Shown piece after piece: positions 19,821 through 29,062 of a stretch of DNA of 34,596 bases (position 1 is its first letter; each line of letters opens with the position of its first letter). The notes under the pieces are model-generated. The model was not told the origin of the DNA. It worked only from the letters and a program-made list of their open reading frames with translations, and searched no databases. The stretch covers positions 1 through 34,596 of the forward strand of contig JAAYNX010000177.1 of NCBI GenBank assembly GCA_012520615.1, read 5' to 3'. The position numbers were made by a program, and so were the translations under genes. The DNA is from Clostridiaceae bacterium (GTDB taxonomy: Bacteria > Bacillota > Clostridia > DSM-8532).

Positions 19821-19863
19821 TATAACGAGAATAAAGGTTTCCCCCATATCTCTTAAGTGGCGG
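19821..19863 (-). repeat. Intergenic repeat family, module A (copy R, hisF-rex)
   Basis: Minus strand CCGCCACTTAAGAGATATGGGGGAAACCTTTATTCTCGTTATA; aligns with modules at 23635-23673 and 32592-32631. Confidence 0.55.
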
Positions 19864-19873
19864 ATAGAAGTCG

Positions 19874-20635
19874 TCATAACCTTACTGTAACTCCATTATC
19901 CTTTAGATACTCTTTTAAATCTAATATCTTCATCTGTCCAAAGTGAAACAGAGAAGCTGCCAAAACCGCATCTGCTTTACCTTCTATTATGGCATCCTTA
20001 AAGTGCTCATATTCTCCTGCTCCCCCCGATGCAATAACCGGAATTTTAACTGCTTCGGCTACTGCTCTGGTCAGCTCTATATCATAGCCTGACTTGGTGC
20101 CATCCCGATCCATACTGGTAAGCAAAATCTCACCGGCTCCAAGTTTTTCGGCTTCATAAGCCCATTCCACCACATCTCTTCCCGTATTAACCCGGCCTCC
20201 GTTTAAATATACATCCCAGCCCGGCCCGTCTAGGCGTTTCTTTGCATCAATTGCCACTACAACGCATTGGGAACCGAATTTCTGCGCAGCTTCACTAATA
20301 AGTTCAGGTCTTTTAAGCGCGGCAGAGTTAACTCCTATTTTGTCCGCTCCAGCCAGTAATATCTTACGAAAATCCTCGACAGTTCTTACTCCTCCCCCTA
20401 CGGTAAAAGGAATAAATACCTGTTCCGCAACCTTTGAAACCATATCCAGCATAATATCCCGGGATTCCGAAGATGCGGTAATATCGAGAAAAGTAATTTC
20501 GTCGGCACCGGCCTTATCGTATGCAGCAGCGCACTCCACCGGATCTCCGGCATCAATGAGATTTACAAATTGTACACCCTTTACTACCCTGCCTTTATAA
20601 ACATCCAGACAGGGAATTACTCGTTTTGTCAACAT
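19874..20635 (-). CDS. hisF: Imidazole glycerol phosphate synthase subunit HisF
   Basis: [68 protein letters not shown]. Confidence 0.98.
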   Translation of the reverse strand: MLTKRVIPCLDVYKGRVVKGVQFVNLIDAGDPVECAAAYDKAGADEITFLDITASSESRDIMLDMVSKVAEQVFIPFTVGGGVRTVEDFRKILLAGADKIGVNSAALKRPELISEAAQKFGSQCVVVAIDAKKRLDGPGWDVYLNGGRVNTGRDVVEWAYEAEKLGAGEILLTSMDRDGTKSGYDIELTRAVAEAVKIPVIASGGAGEYEHFKDAIIEGKADAVLAASLFHFGQMKILDLKEYLKDNGVTVRL

Positions 20636-20663
20636 AGACTACTCCTCTTTAGGGTAATATCAG

Positions 20664-21380
20664 CTAATCACTACACAGCATTTCCAATGCTTTTTTTAAA
20701 TCTACATCACCTGTATAAATAGCCTTACCCACAATTACTCCAGCCACTCCTGTTTCTTTTAATTTTCTTATGTCTTTTAATGATGATACTCCACCTGATG
20801 CAATAACCTCCATTTGAACATTTTTAATCATTTCAGTCATTGCTAAAAGATTAGGCCCGGACAACATTCCATCGGTTGCTATATCAGTATAGATTATGGT
20901 TTGTACACCCAGGGATTCCATGTTTACAGCATGTTCTACGGCCTTAACACCGCTTGTTTTTTCCCAGCCCTCAATAGCCACAAAGCCGTCCTTGGCATCA
21001 ATTCCGACAGCAATCCGGTTGCCGTATTTTTTTACGGCATCGCTTACCATTTCAGGATTCTTAACAGCCGAAGTCCCCAGTATTACTCGTGTAACACCAA
21101 GTTCCAAGACAGTTTCAATATCGGCCATTGTTCTAATTCCGCCCCCGGTTTGAATAGGGATGCTAAGTTCTTTAGCAATGCGGCTTATTATTGTGCGGTT
21201 ATTGCTTTCGCCTCTGGCACCGTCTAAATCTACCACATGAAGATATTTAGCCCCCGCATTTTGGAATTGCACCGCCATGCTGACCGGATCGTCGGAAAAA
21301 ATAGTTATATCATCGTATCGCCCTTGAGTTAAGCGGACACACTTGCCGCCACGTATATCAATAGCAGGATATATTATCAT
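20664..21380 (-). CDS. hisA: Phosphoribosylformimino-5-aminoimidazole carboxamide ribotide isomerase
   Basis: MIIYPAIDIRGGKCVRLTQGRYDD; LHVVDLDGARGE; QTGGGIRTMADIE; YTDIATDGMLSGPN. Confidence 0.98.
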   Translation of the reverse strand: MIIYPAIDIRGGKCVRLTQGRYDDITIFSDDPVSMAVQFQNAGAKYLHVVDLDGARGESNNRTIISRIAKELSIPIQTGGGIRTMADIETVLELGVTRVILGTSAVKNPEMVSDAVKKYGNRIAVGIDAKDGFVAIEGWEKTSGVKAVEHAVNMESLGVQTIIYTDIATDGMLSGPNLLAMTEMIKNVQMEVIASGGVSSLKDIRKLKETGVAGVIVGKAIYTGDVDLKKALEMLCSD

Positions 21381-22063
21381 ACTTTACGCACCACCTTTAG
21401 AAAATTATTTATTATGGCTAACCCCACCTTACCGCTTTTTTCGGGATGAAACTGGGTTGCATAAACATTGTCACTTGATATGGCAGCGTCAAAAGAAATT
21501 CCGTATCGGGATGTTGCCGATACAATACTTCTGTTAGATGCCTCCACATAATATGAATGGACAAAGTACAAATATGCTTCCTCATTTTGCTTGCAGTTCG
21601 TAGAAGCAGAATTATCTTGCGAATCGGTAAAGAGCCTCGCAGGAAGATTCTCAAACAATGGGCAAGGTTTGGGAAAGCTAAGATTATTCCATCCCATATG
21701 TGGTATTTTTATACCTATATCGGCAGGGAATTTTTTTACCCGCCCCTTCAATATGCCTAAGCCTTTAGTGTCTAAAAGCCCAGCAGGGTGCTCCTCACTG
21801 TATTCAAACAGTAGTTGAAATCCAAGACAAATACCCAAGAACGGTTTTCCCATATTGATACAAGTTTTTACTACCCTATCCATACCCTTTTCAACAAGGC
21901 TATTCATGCAAGAGTCAAATGCTCCTACCCCGGGAAGCACTACTGCTTCACTTTTAAGGATAGTTGCCTCATCGCTTGTTATCAAGGGGTCTGCTCCTAA
22001 CATTTTAAAGGCATTAGCCACATTTTTTAAGTTCCCAGCATCATAATCTATAATGGCTATCAT
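21377..22063 (-). CDS. hisH: Imidazole glycerol phosphate synthase glutamine amidotransferase subunit HisH
   Basis: IAIIDYDAGNLKNVANAF; VLPGVGAFDSCM; PFLGICLGFQLLFEYSEE; FHPEKSGKVG. Confidence 0.97.
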   Translation of the reverse strand: MIAIIDYDAGNLKNVANAFKMLGADPLITSDEATILKSEAVVLPGVGAFDSCMNSLVEKGMDRVVKTCINMGKPFLGICLGFQLLFEYSEEHPAGLLDTKGLGILKGRVKKFPADIGIKIPHMGWNNLSFPKPCPLFENLPARLFTDSQDNSASTNCKQNEEAYLYFVHSYYVEASNRSIVSATSRYGISFDAAISSDNVYATQFHPEKSGKVGLAIINNFLKVVRKV

Positions 22064-22950
22064 GCAGTAAACTTCTTTCCTGTAATTCTCTCGTATGCCT
22101 CGATATATTTTGCCCTTGTTTTTTCAATAACCTCTTGCGGAAGCTTGGGAGCCGGCGGCGTTTTATCCCAGTCCAGAGATTCAAGGTATTCTCTCAAATA
22201 CTGCTTGTCAAAGCTTTTTTGGGCCCTTCCCGGCTCATAATCCGCCAGTTCCCAGAATCTTGATGAGTCAGGAGTGAACATTTCATCGGCAATAACCAGT
22301 TCACCGTCCAACATGCCAAATTCAAACTTAGTATCAGCAAGTATTATTCCTCTGCTTAATGCATATTTTTCTGCTTTTTTATAAAGGGTTATCGATTTTT
22401 CTTTAAGAGTCGAAGCTAATTTCTCACCTATCTGCTTCTTAACATATTCATAGCTTACATTGATATCATGGCCTTCCGAAGCTTTTGTGGATGGAGTGAA
22501 AATAGGTTCGGGAAGTTTATCTGCCTGTTTTAAACCTTCCGGTAGCTTGATTCCGCTGATTTCCCCGGTTGACTTGTAATCCTTCAAGCCTGAACCTTCA
22601 AGGTACCCGCGCACTATACATTCAGCCTCCACCATCTTGACTCTCTTTACAAGCATGGAACGACCCTTTAGCTCCTCTTTGAATTTCGACAATCCCATAG
22701 GATATTCGGACACATCAGTGGTTATCACATGGTTTCCTATGATATCCTTGCAATAATCAAACCAAAACTCGGAAATACCGTTGAGTACGCAGCCCTTATC
22801 GGGTATCAGGTCATCAAATACTACGTCAAATGCTGATATGCGGTCGGTAACTATCATTAACAGCTTATCCGCTCCTACCTCATATACATCTCTTACCTTT
22901 CCTTTTATAAATACAGGTAAATCAATAAAATTTGTGTCCTTAATGAGCAT
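22060..22950 (-). CDS. purC: Phosphoribosylaminoimidazole-succinocarboxamide (SAICAR) synthase
   Basis: FIKGKVRDVYEVGADKLLMIVTDRISAFDVVFDDLIPDKGCVLNGISEFWF; ECIVRGYLEGSGLKDY; DEMFTPDSSRFW. Confidence 0.97.
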   Translation of the reverse strand: MLIKDTNFIDLPVFIKGKVRDVYEVGADKLLMIVTDRISAFDVVFDDLIPDKGCVLNGISEFWFDYCKDIIGNHVITTDVSEYPMGLSKFKEELKGRSMLVKRVKMVEAECIVRGYLEGSGLKDYKSTGEISGIKLPEGLKQADKLPEPIFTPSTKASEGHDINVSYEYVKKQIGEKLASTLKEKSITLYKKAEKYALSRGIILADTKFEFGMLDGELVIADEMFTPDSSRFWELADYEPGRAQKSFDKQYLREYLESLDWDKTPPAPKLPQEVIEKTRAKYIEAYERITGKKFTA

Positions 22951-23013
22951 TAATGTATCCTCCGTAACTTATTTATAATCATTTAAGATAGTTATCTAAG
23001 AACCAATCAAAAC

Positions 23014-23604
23014 TTACAATAAACCCTTAGTCGACAGAACTCCATCAATTGTCGAATCAATGGTTACTGCCTCTTTTAGAGCTCGGGCAAAGGCTTTAAA
23101 TACGGCTTCTATAATGTGGTGATTATTCTTGCCGTGTATCAGCTTGATATGAAGCGTCATGCCGCTATTAACTGCAAGGGCACGGAAGAACTCTTCAAAC
23201 ATTTCTGTTTCCATTTTACCGACTCTATCGGTTGAAAACGGCACTTCAAAATGCAAAAATGGCCTGTTGGAAAGATCAAGACTTACCAGTGCAAGGGATT
23301 CGTCCATGGGAACATAGCTTGTTCCAAATCTCTTGATGGATTCTCTCTTGCCTAAAGCATCCGAAATCGCCTTGCCCAGCACTATGCCAATGTCCTCGGC
23401 GGTGTGATGCCCATCCACAAATAAGTCTCCCTTACACTCAAGCTTAAGATCAAAACGTCCATGACCTGAAAAAAGGCATAACATGTGATCCAAAAAACCT
23501 AATCCTGTAGAAATTGTGTTTTCTCCTTTTCCATCTAGATTAAGTTTAAGAGAAATCTCTGTTTCTTTGGTTTTTCTGGATAATTCGGCACATCGCATCG
23601 TCAT
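23014..23604 (-). CDS. hisB: Imidazoleglycerol-phosphate dehydratase
   Basis: TGLGFLDHMLCLFSGHGRFDL; DGHHTAEDIGIVLG; KNNHHIIEAVFKAFARAL. Confidence 0.98.
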   Translation of the reverse strand: MTMRCAELSRKTKETEISLKLNLDGKGENTISTGLGFLDHMLCLFSGHGRFDLKLECKGDLFVDGHHTAEDIGIVLGKAISDALGKRESIKRFGTSYVPMDESLALVSLDLSNRPFLHFEVPFSTDRVGKMETEMFEEFFRALAVNSGMTLHIKLIHGKNNHHIIEAVFKAFARALKEAVTIDSTIDGVLSTKGLL

Positions 23605-23634
23605 ACTCTCCTTTACTTTTCAGGTCTAATTTAA

Positions 23635-23748
23635 CCACCTTCGAGGTGGGGGAAATTATTTATTCTCATTATAATGACATCACCCGTTACCGAAATCAAA
23701 GATTTCGAACGGGTCCCGCGTCATTGAAATTCGTTTATTCTCATTATA
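23635..23748 (+). repeat. Intergenic structured repeat (copy H, hisC-hisB): module A, hairpin B, repeated module-A tail
   Basis: CCACCT-TCG-AGGTGG hairpin and GGGGGAAATTATTTATTCTCATTATA tail; hairpin AATGAC..ACCCGTT..CGAAATC-AAA-GATTTCG AACGGGT..GTCATT (23673-23725); direct repeat TTTATTCTCATTATA at 23659-23673 and 23734-23748. Confidence 0.8.
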
Positions 23749-23760
23749 GCATTGGCATTA

Positions 23761-24822
23761 TTAACCTGCTATCATCTTCTTAACTTTTTCAACCAATTTC
23801 TCCATATCATCCTGAGTCCCTATTGTGATACGCAGCCAGTCGCAAATCTTAGGGTCTTTAAAATTCCTTATTAAAATACCCTCTTGCCTTAGTTTATATA
23901 ATGCTTCCGGCCCTGGAATGCCGGGGATTCTTATAAACAGGAAATTTGCCTTTGAATCAGTCATTTCAACACCCAAACCAAGCAGTTGTTCTTGTGTCCA
24001 TTGACGAGTTTTTATAATCATCTGTCTGGTTTGATTAAAATACTCGGTGTCACTAAACGCTGCTTCAGCTGCTATTTGGGCGATTCTGTCCAGAGGATAG
24101 GAATTAAAAGAATCTTTTACTCTGGTCAATCCATCTATCAATTCCTTGCAACCCATAGCCAGACCAATTCTTTGACCGGCTAATGCCCGTGATTTTGAAA
24201 GAGTTTGAACAACAATAAGGTTATCATACCGGGAAATCAGAGGTATGCAGGACTCACCACCGAAATCTATATATGCTTCATCCACTATAACAAGAGTGTT
24301 TGGCCGTTTTTTTAGTAATGCCTCAATGGTATCGGGCTGAATATAAATACCGGTAGGAGCGTTAGGGTTAGCAAAAATAATACCCTTCAAGTCCTCAGGG
24401 TATCGTGATAAATCAATAGAAAAATCGTTTTTGACAGGAACCTTTACGCAAGGGATATCAAAAAGCGCTCCATATACCGGATAAAAGCTGTAGGTTATAT
24501 CTGGGAATCCAATTTTTTCGGTGTTATCAAAAAACGCCTTAAAGATAAATGCCAATACCTCATCTGACCCGTTACCCGCAAAGACTTCCTCTTCTGATAT
24601 GCCATAATATTTTGACACCGCTTGTTTTATTATGGCACCCTCGCTGTTTGGATAGAGGCGCAAATCCTCCAAAACAAAGTTTCTTATCCTTTCCATAACC
24701 AAAGGCGAAGGCGGATATGGATTTTCGTTTGTATTAAGCTTAATAAATTCTTTATTATTTGGTTGCTCTCCCGGCACATAGGGAATAAGTTCCCTTGTAT
24801 TGCGACTAAAAAAACGACTCAT
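23761..24822 (-). CDS. hisC: Histidinol-phosphate aminotransferase
   Basis: KLNTNENPYPPSPLV; NPNAPTG; VDEAYIDFGGES; SKSRALAGQRIGLAMG. Confidence 0.97.
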   Translation of the reverse strand: MSRFFSRNTRELIPYVPGEQPNNKEFIKLNTNENPYPPSPLVMERIRNFVLEDLRLYPNSEGAIIKQAVSKYYGISEEEVFAGNGSDEVLAFIFKAFFDNTEKIGFPDITYSFYPVYGALFDIPCVKVPVKNDFSIDLSRYPEDLKGIIFANPNAPTGIYIQPDTIEALLKKRPNTLVIVDEAYIDFGGESCIPLISRYDNLIVVQTLSKSRALAGQRIGLAMGCKELIDGLTRVKDSFNSYPLDRIAQIAAEAAFSDTEYFNQTRQMIIKTRQWTQEQLLGLGVEMTDSKANFLFIRIPGIPGPEALYKLRQEGILIRNFKDPKICDWLRITIGTQDDMEKLVEKVKKMIAG

Positions 24823-26168
24823 TATTTACCCTCCGTTCCGGACACGGGGACGGTTATGTTGTCTTTTTTATCTTCCTGCCCGTTTACTCTTATCCGTATT
24901 GCCTGTTCGTGAGCTGTCAGCCCCTCAGACTGAGCAAAGGCAGCCACATCGGAAGCGGCAGATTCAAATGCATCCCGGCTATATGAAATTATGCTTTGAC
25001 GTTTTATAAAATCATACACTCCCAAAGGAGAGAAAAATCTTGCAGTACCTGATGTAGGCAAGGTGTGATTTGGCCCTGCAAAGTAGTCTCCGAGAGGCTC
25101 CGGCGAATAATTTCCCAGAAATATGGCCCCTGCATTTTTAATCTTAGATAATAGGTCAAAAGGATTCTTTGTACATACCTCCAAATGCTCCGGAGCAATA
25201 TTATTGCTGATTTCTACTGCATCTTCAATTGTGTCTGTAACGATGATAGCCCCGTATTTTTCCAGGGATTCAGCCGCGGTTTGTGCTCTAGGAAGCTTTG
25301 ACAATTGTTGCGCCACCTCTTGAGAAACCATTTGAGCAATCTCTTTTGAAGTAGTCAGCAAAATTGATGATGCCAACTTGTCATGCTCTGCCTGTGAAAG
25401 AAGATCAGCCGCCACATAAGCCGGGTTTGCCGTTTCGTCGGCAATAATCAATATCTCACTTGGCCCCGCTATCATATCAATGCCGCAGGTCCCGAAAACC
25501 ATCTTTTTAGCCGTGGCAACATAAATATTGCCCGGCCCCACTATTTTATCCACTTTTGGGATGACATTTGTTCCATAGGCCATGGCAGCAATTGCTTGAG
25601 CTCCCCCAACCATGAATACTCTATCGGCACCGGCAAGCTTTGCACACGCTAGAATCAACGGATCAACCTTTCCTCCCTTAACTGGTGGTGAGCATAGTAT
25701 AATCTCCTCCACACCGGCTACCTTTGCGGGAATTACATCCATCAAAACTGTTGAAGGCAGTGGGGCGCTTCCTGCAGGAGCATATACACCAACTCTGGAA
25801 AGGGGTGTAACCTTCTGTCCTAAAAGGATTCCTGCTTCATTAGTAGTAAACCATGATTTTTCAAGCTGTTTTTCATGAAAATCTTGTATATTGGCCGCAG
25901 CTTTTTCAATAACCTTGAGTAAATTACGGTCAATCGAATTCAAGGCTTCATCCATCTCTTTTTGTGAAACCTCGATAGTATCCAATGTAAGCTCCACTTT
26001 GTCAAACTTTTTACTGTATTCGATAAGAGCCTCATCCTTACGTTCTTTTATATTCCGAATAATTTCAGCGGTAGCCTGTTCGACCTCAATCTGACCTTCC
26101 GGGCTACGCTTATTCAGAGCTTCATACAATAACGCCAGACTATCTTTTCGGTACTCATATATCTTCAT
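24822..26168 (-). CDS. hisD: Histidinol dehydrogenase
   Basis: VYAPAGSAPLPSTVLMDVIPAKVAGV; KIVGPGNIYVATAKKMVFG; DMIAGPSEILIIAD; LLSQAEHD; FAGPNHTLPTSGTARFFSPLGVYDF. Confidence 0.98.
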   Translation of the reverse strand: MKIYEYRKDSLALLYEALNKRSPEGQIEVEQATAEIIRNIKERKDEALIEYSKKFDKVELTLDTIEVSQKEMDEALNSIDRNLLKVIEKAAANIQDFHEKQLEKSWFTTNEAGILLGQKVTPLSRVGVYAPAGSAPLPSTVLMDVIPAKVAGVEEIILCSPPVKGGKVDPLILACAKLAGADRVFMVGGAQAIAAMAYGTNVIPKVDKIVGPGNIYVATAKKMVFGTCGIDMIAGPSEILIIADETANPAYVAADLLSQAEHDKLASSILLTTSKEIAQMVSQEVAQQLSKLPRAQTAAESLEKYGAIIVTDTIEDAVEISNNIAPEHLEVCTKNPFDLLSKIKNAGAIFLGNYSPEPLGDYFAGPNHTLPTSGTARFFSPLGVYDFIKRQSIISYSRDAFESAASDVAAFAQSEGLTAHEQAIRIRVNGQEDKKDNITVPVSGTEGK

Positions 26169-26220
26169 AATTCAACCTCTATTTGACATCTCATTTATTC
26201 CAAGCAGCAAGGAATATCTC

Positions 26221-26853
26221 TTAGAGTTGTTTTCTTATATCCTCAATAATTCTTGTAATCCGTTGATTCTCCATTTTCATGCTGACACGGTTTACAACCA
26301 TTCTTGCACTTATGTCTGCAATTGTATCTAGCACCACAAGCCCGTTTTCCTTTAATGTTCGTCCGGTTTCAACCAAATCTACAATAACCTCCGAAAGCCC
26401 AACCAATGGTGCCAATTCAATAGAGCCGCTCAGTTTTATTATTTCAACAGACTCGCGCCTTTTATGTCTAAAATATGTTCTAGCCACCTCAGGGTATTTA
26501 GTTGCCACCCGGTTTATTGAAACCAAGTCCATTTTCCCTTCCAGCTCCTTAGGGCCGGCAACACACATTTTACATTTAGCAAATCCAAGATCCAAAACCT
26601 CGTAGAGGTCTCTACCCTCTTCAATGAGGGTATCCTTTCCCACAATACCTATATCGGCGGCGCCATACTCAACATATACAGGAACATCGGCAGGTTTCGC
26701 CAGAAAAAAACGAATTTTATTCTTCTCATCCGATAAAATAAGTTTTCTGGAATTGCTCTTTAATTCTGTGCAGTCAATTCCGGCTCCTTCAAGAAGGCTT
26801 ATGCTAAGATCGGTAAGACGTCCCTTCGATAAAGCAAAAGTTATATATCTCAT
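26221..26853 (-). CDS. hisG: ATP phosphoribosyltransferase, short form
   Basis: [60 protein letters not shown]; 210 aa short form consistent with adjacent hisZ. Confidence 0.97.
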   Translation of the reverse strand: MRYITFALSKGRLTDLSISLLEGAGIDCTELKSNSRKLILSDEKNKIRFFLAKPADVPVYVEYGAADIGIVGKDTLIEEGRDLYEVLDLGFAKCKMCVAGPKELEGKMDLVSINRVATKYPEVARTYFRHKRRESVEIIKLSGSIELAPLVGLSEVIVDLVETGRTLKENGLVVLDTIADISARMVVNRVSMKMENQRITRIIEDIRKQL

Positions 26854-28058
26854 AGCGTTATCTCCTCTCTTGAACCGTCATTTTTTATACATACGAATTT
26901 AGAAAATCCCTTGGCCGTAGCATATTTTTTGCTTTCTTCCATTCCCAACTGCATAATATCCAGCTCAGCAATACAGTCATTGGCGATTAGCTGCCTGCAA
27001 TAGTCGCCGGCAAGCTTTCTTGCATTTTTTTCATAGGTTACGAAAACCCCGGCCGATTCTTGTTCAAATTGCTTTTTCTGCCTTTCCAAAGCCATCATAA
27101 CCATATTGATTCCAAGAGAAAAGCCTGTAGCTTCACAATCCCTACCGAATTTTGCAACAAGTTTATCATAACGACCGCCGCTAAGTATGGGAAATCCCAC
27201 TCCGTAGGTATAGCCTCTGAAAACAATTCCGGTATAATAATTTAGGCTCTGTACCATCCCCAAATCCAAGGAAACATATTGGGAAAGATTGCGGTCTTCA
27301 AGTATATCCAGAACCTCTTTGATGTTTTCTATTGCCTTAGTAGCTACTTTTCCGATATCTTCATATTTGATTTCCTGAAGAATATCTTTGGAGCCAAAAA
27401 GTTTAGGAAGATCCAGAATAATTCTTTTTAACGGGTTCTTCACCTGGTGTCTGTCCATAACCTGTTCAACACCCACAAGGTTCTTCTGGTCAATAAACTC
27501 CCTGACCTCTTCTATTTCATCTTCTGAAAGACCCGATTCCTCCATTAGTCCTTTAAAAAAGCCAACCTGCCCAATATCAATCTGGAATTCATCAATTCCC
27601 GTTGCTCTTATTGTTTCGATTGCCATGGCAACTACCTCAGCATCAGCTTCGGGAGAGTTAATACCCAGAAGTTCGCATCCAGCCTGGGTAAATTCATGCT
27701 GCCTTCCCCCTCCTAATTCATCGAAGCTAAAGGTATTCCCGATATAACAGCATTTAAGAGGAAGGACCTCATCTTTGAGCTTGGTTGCGGCAATCCGAGC
27801 TACAGGAACGGTAAGGTCAGGCCTTAAAACTAGCAGACGTCCTTTAGAGTCGCAGAATTTGTACATACTTTCCTGACTAATTAAGCCTCTTTCCCCTCCA
27901 AAAGTGTCGTAAAACTCTATGGTAGGGGGCTCGATCTCTTTGTATCCGTTGAGCTTAAAAGCTTTTCTTATCTTGCTTTCAAGCACTCTTTTTTGGCTGC
28001 ATGATTCAAATAGTATATCTTGAACTCCTTCGGGTGTATAAATGTTCCATCTTCTCAT
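26850..28058 (-). CDS. hisZ: ATP phosphoribosyltransferase regulatory subunit
   Basis: [62 protein letters not shown]; HisRS-like without the anticodon-binding domain. Confidence 0.96.
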   Translation of the reverse strand: MRRWNIYTPEGVQDILFESCSQKRVLESKIRKAFKLNGYKEIEPPTIEFYDTFGGERGLISQESMYKFCDSKGRLLVLRPDLTVPVARIAATKLKDEVLPLKCCYIGNTFSFDELGGGRQHEFTQAGCELLGINSPEADAEVVAMAIETIRATGIDEFQIDIGQVGFFKGLMEESGLSEDEIEEVREFIDQKNLVGVEQVMDRHQVKNPLKRIILDLPKLFGSKDILQEIKYEDIGKVATKAIENIKEVLDILEDRNLSQYVSLDLGMVQSLNYYTGIVFRGYTYGVGFPILSGGRYDKLVAKFGRDCEATGFSLGINMVMMALERQKKQFEQESAGVFVTYEKNARKLAGDYCRQLIANDCIAELDIMQLGMEESKKYATAKGFSKFVCIKNDGSREEITL

Positions 28059-28113
28059 AATTCGGGCCTCACTTTATCACTTCATCACGTTAATGTGCTA
28101 AATTACAAACTTT

Positions 28114-28142
28114 ATTTTATATGTTTATTCACCGTCTGTCAA
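28114..28142 (-). promoter_or_regulatory. SigA promoter of the his operon (TTGACA-N17-TAAAAT)
   Basis: Minus-strand TTGACA (28142-28137), 17-nt spacer, TAAAAT (28119-28114), about 55 bp upstream of hisZ. Confidence 0.75.
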
Positions 28143-28174
28143 TAGGGTTACAATGTGTTTTAGGACAAGAGAAC

Positions 28175-29062
28175 CTAGACTTGTCTAACAGAAGACAAGC
28201 CAAAGAGGCTTCCTACCATTCCGAGAATGAGACTCACACTTATGAGAACTGTTGTAACCCCTAGCACCAGGCTACCCTCCGGCGGCAGAGGAATAAAGGG
28301 AATCGTACCCCCTATGGCTATATAACCCTGATGAATCACCAGTGACATGATAAAAGTAGCTATCAGCCCTGCCCCAACGGTTATCAGCAAACCTACGCAA
28401 ACAAAGGGAAAGCCGATGAACATACGGGATGCTCCTAAAAGATGCAACGTTTTTATTTGATCTCTGTTATTGTAAATTCCCTGCCGAATCATATGAGAAA
28501 TAATGATTACAGTGGTTATGCCCACAGCAACGATAACAAGATAGCCAACAACATGTATACCATTTATTATGCTGTTAATGCTCTCTAAAACCCCTCTATT
28601 GTCTCTGACAAACTCAATTTCCTTAAAACCTTCCACCTTTTCGACTATAGAATCTATCATGCCGGGATTAATCCTTATTTCTATGTAGGCTTTAAAAGGA
28701 TTTTCCTCGAAAAGCTCCAAAACACCCGCATCATTAGCAAGAATTTGTTCCATCCTATTATAGGCTTCCGCTTCATTAACTAACCTGACACTTATAACGC
28801 CATCCAGTTTATCTATACTATCAACCAAGCCGAGTACCCCATTTTCATTCACATCTTCGTGATAAAATGCACTTATTTCAGCTTCCTCTTCTAACATAGT
28901 TACTAGACGGGACGCAATGCTCCAGCCTGTTACCACTGATGCCAGCAAAAACAAAACCAGAACAGTGCCCAAGAATGTAAAAATGTTCGAGAGAGAATTT
29001 AGGCGAATAATCCTACCAGCTTCTTTAAAAAAATAATCCAAATTCATCATGAACTTTTTCAT
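28175..29062 (-). CDS. ftsX-like: FtsX-like permease
   Basis: N-terminal KKFMMNLDYFFKEAGRIIRLNSLSNIFTFLGTVLVLFLL, extracellular loop, three further hydrophobic segments with FtsX-like HLLGASRMFIGFPF. Confidence 0.88.
   Translation of the reverse strand: MKKFMMNLDYFFKEAGRIIRLNSLSNIFTFLGTVLVLFLLASVVTGWSIASRLVTMLEEEAEISAFYHEDVNENGVLGLVDSIDKLDGVISVRLVNEAEAYNRMEQILANDAGVLELFEENPFKAYIEIRINPGMIDSIVEKVEGFKEIEFVRDNRGVLESINSIINGIHVVGYLVIVAVGITTVIIISHMIRQGIYNNRDQIKTLHLLGASRMFIGFPFVCVGLLITVGAGLIATFIMSLVIHQGYIAIGGTIPFIPLPPEGSLVLGVTTVLISVSLILGMVGSLFGLSSVRQV

Noticed and set aside
25612-25878. Plus-strand 88-aa ORF inside hisD
   Set aside because: Antisense shadow ORF; hisD is unambiguous.
28059-28113. 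Possible T-box leader upstream of hisZ
   Set aside because: Only about 50 nt between the predicted start site and hisZ; no T-box sequence or terminator seen.
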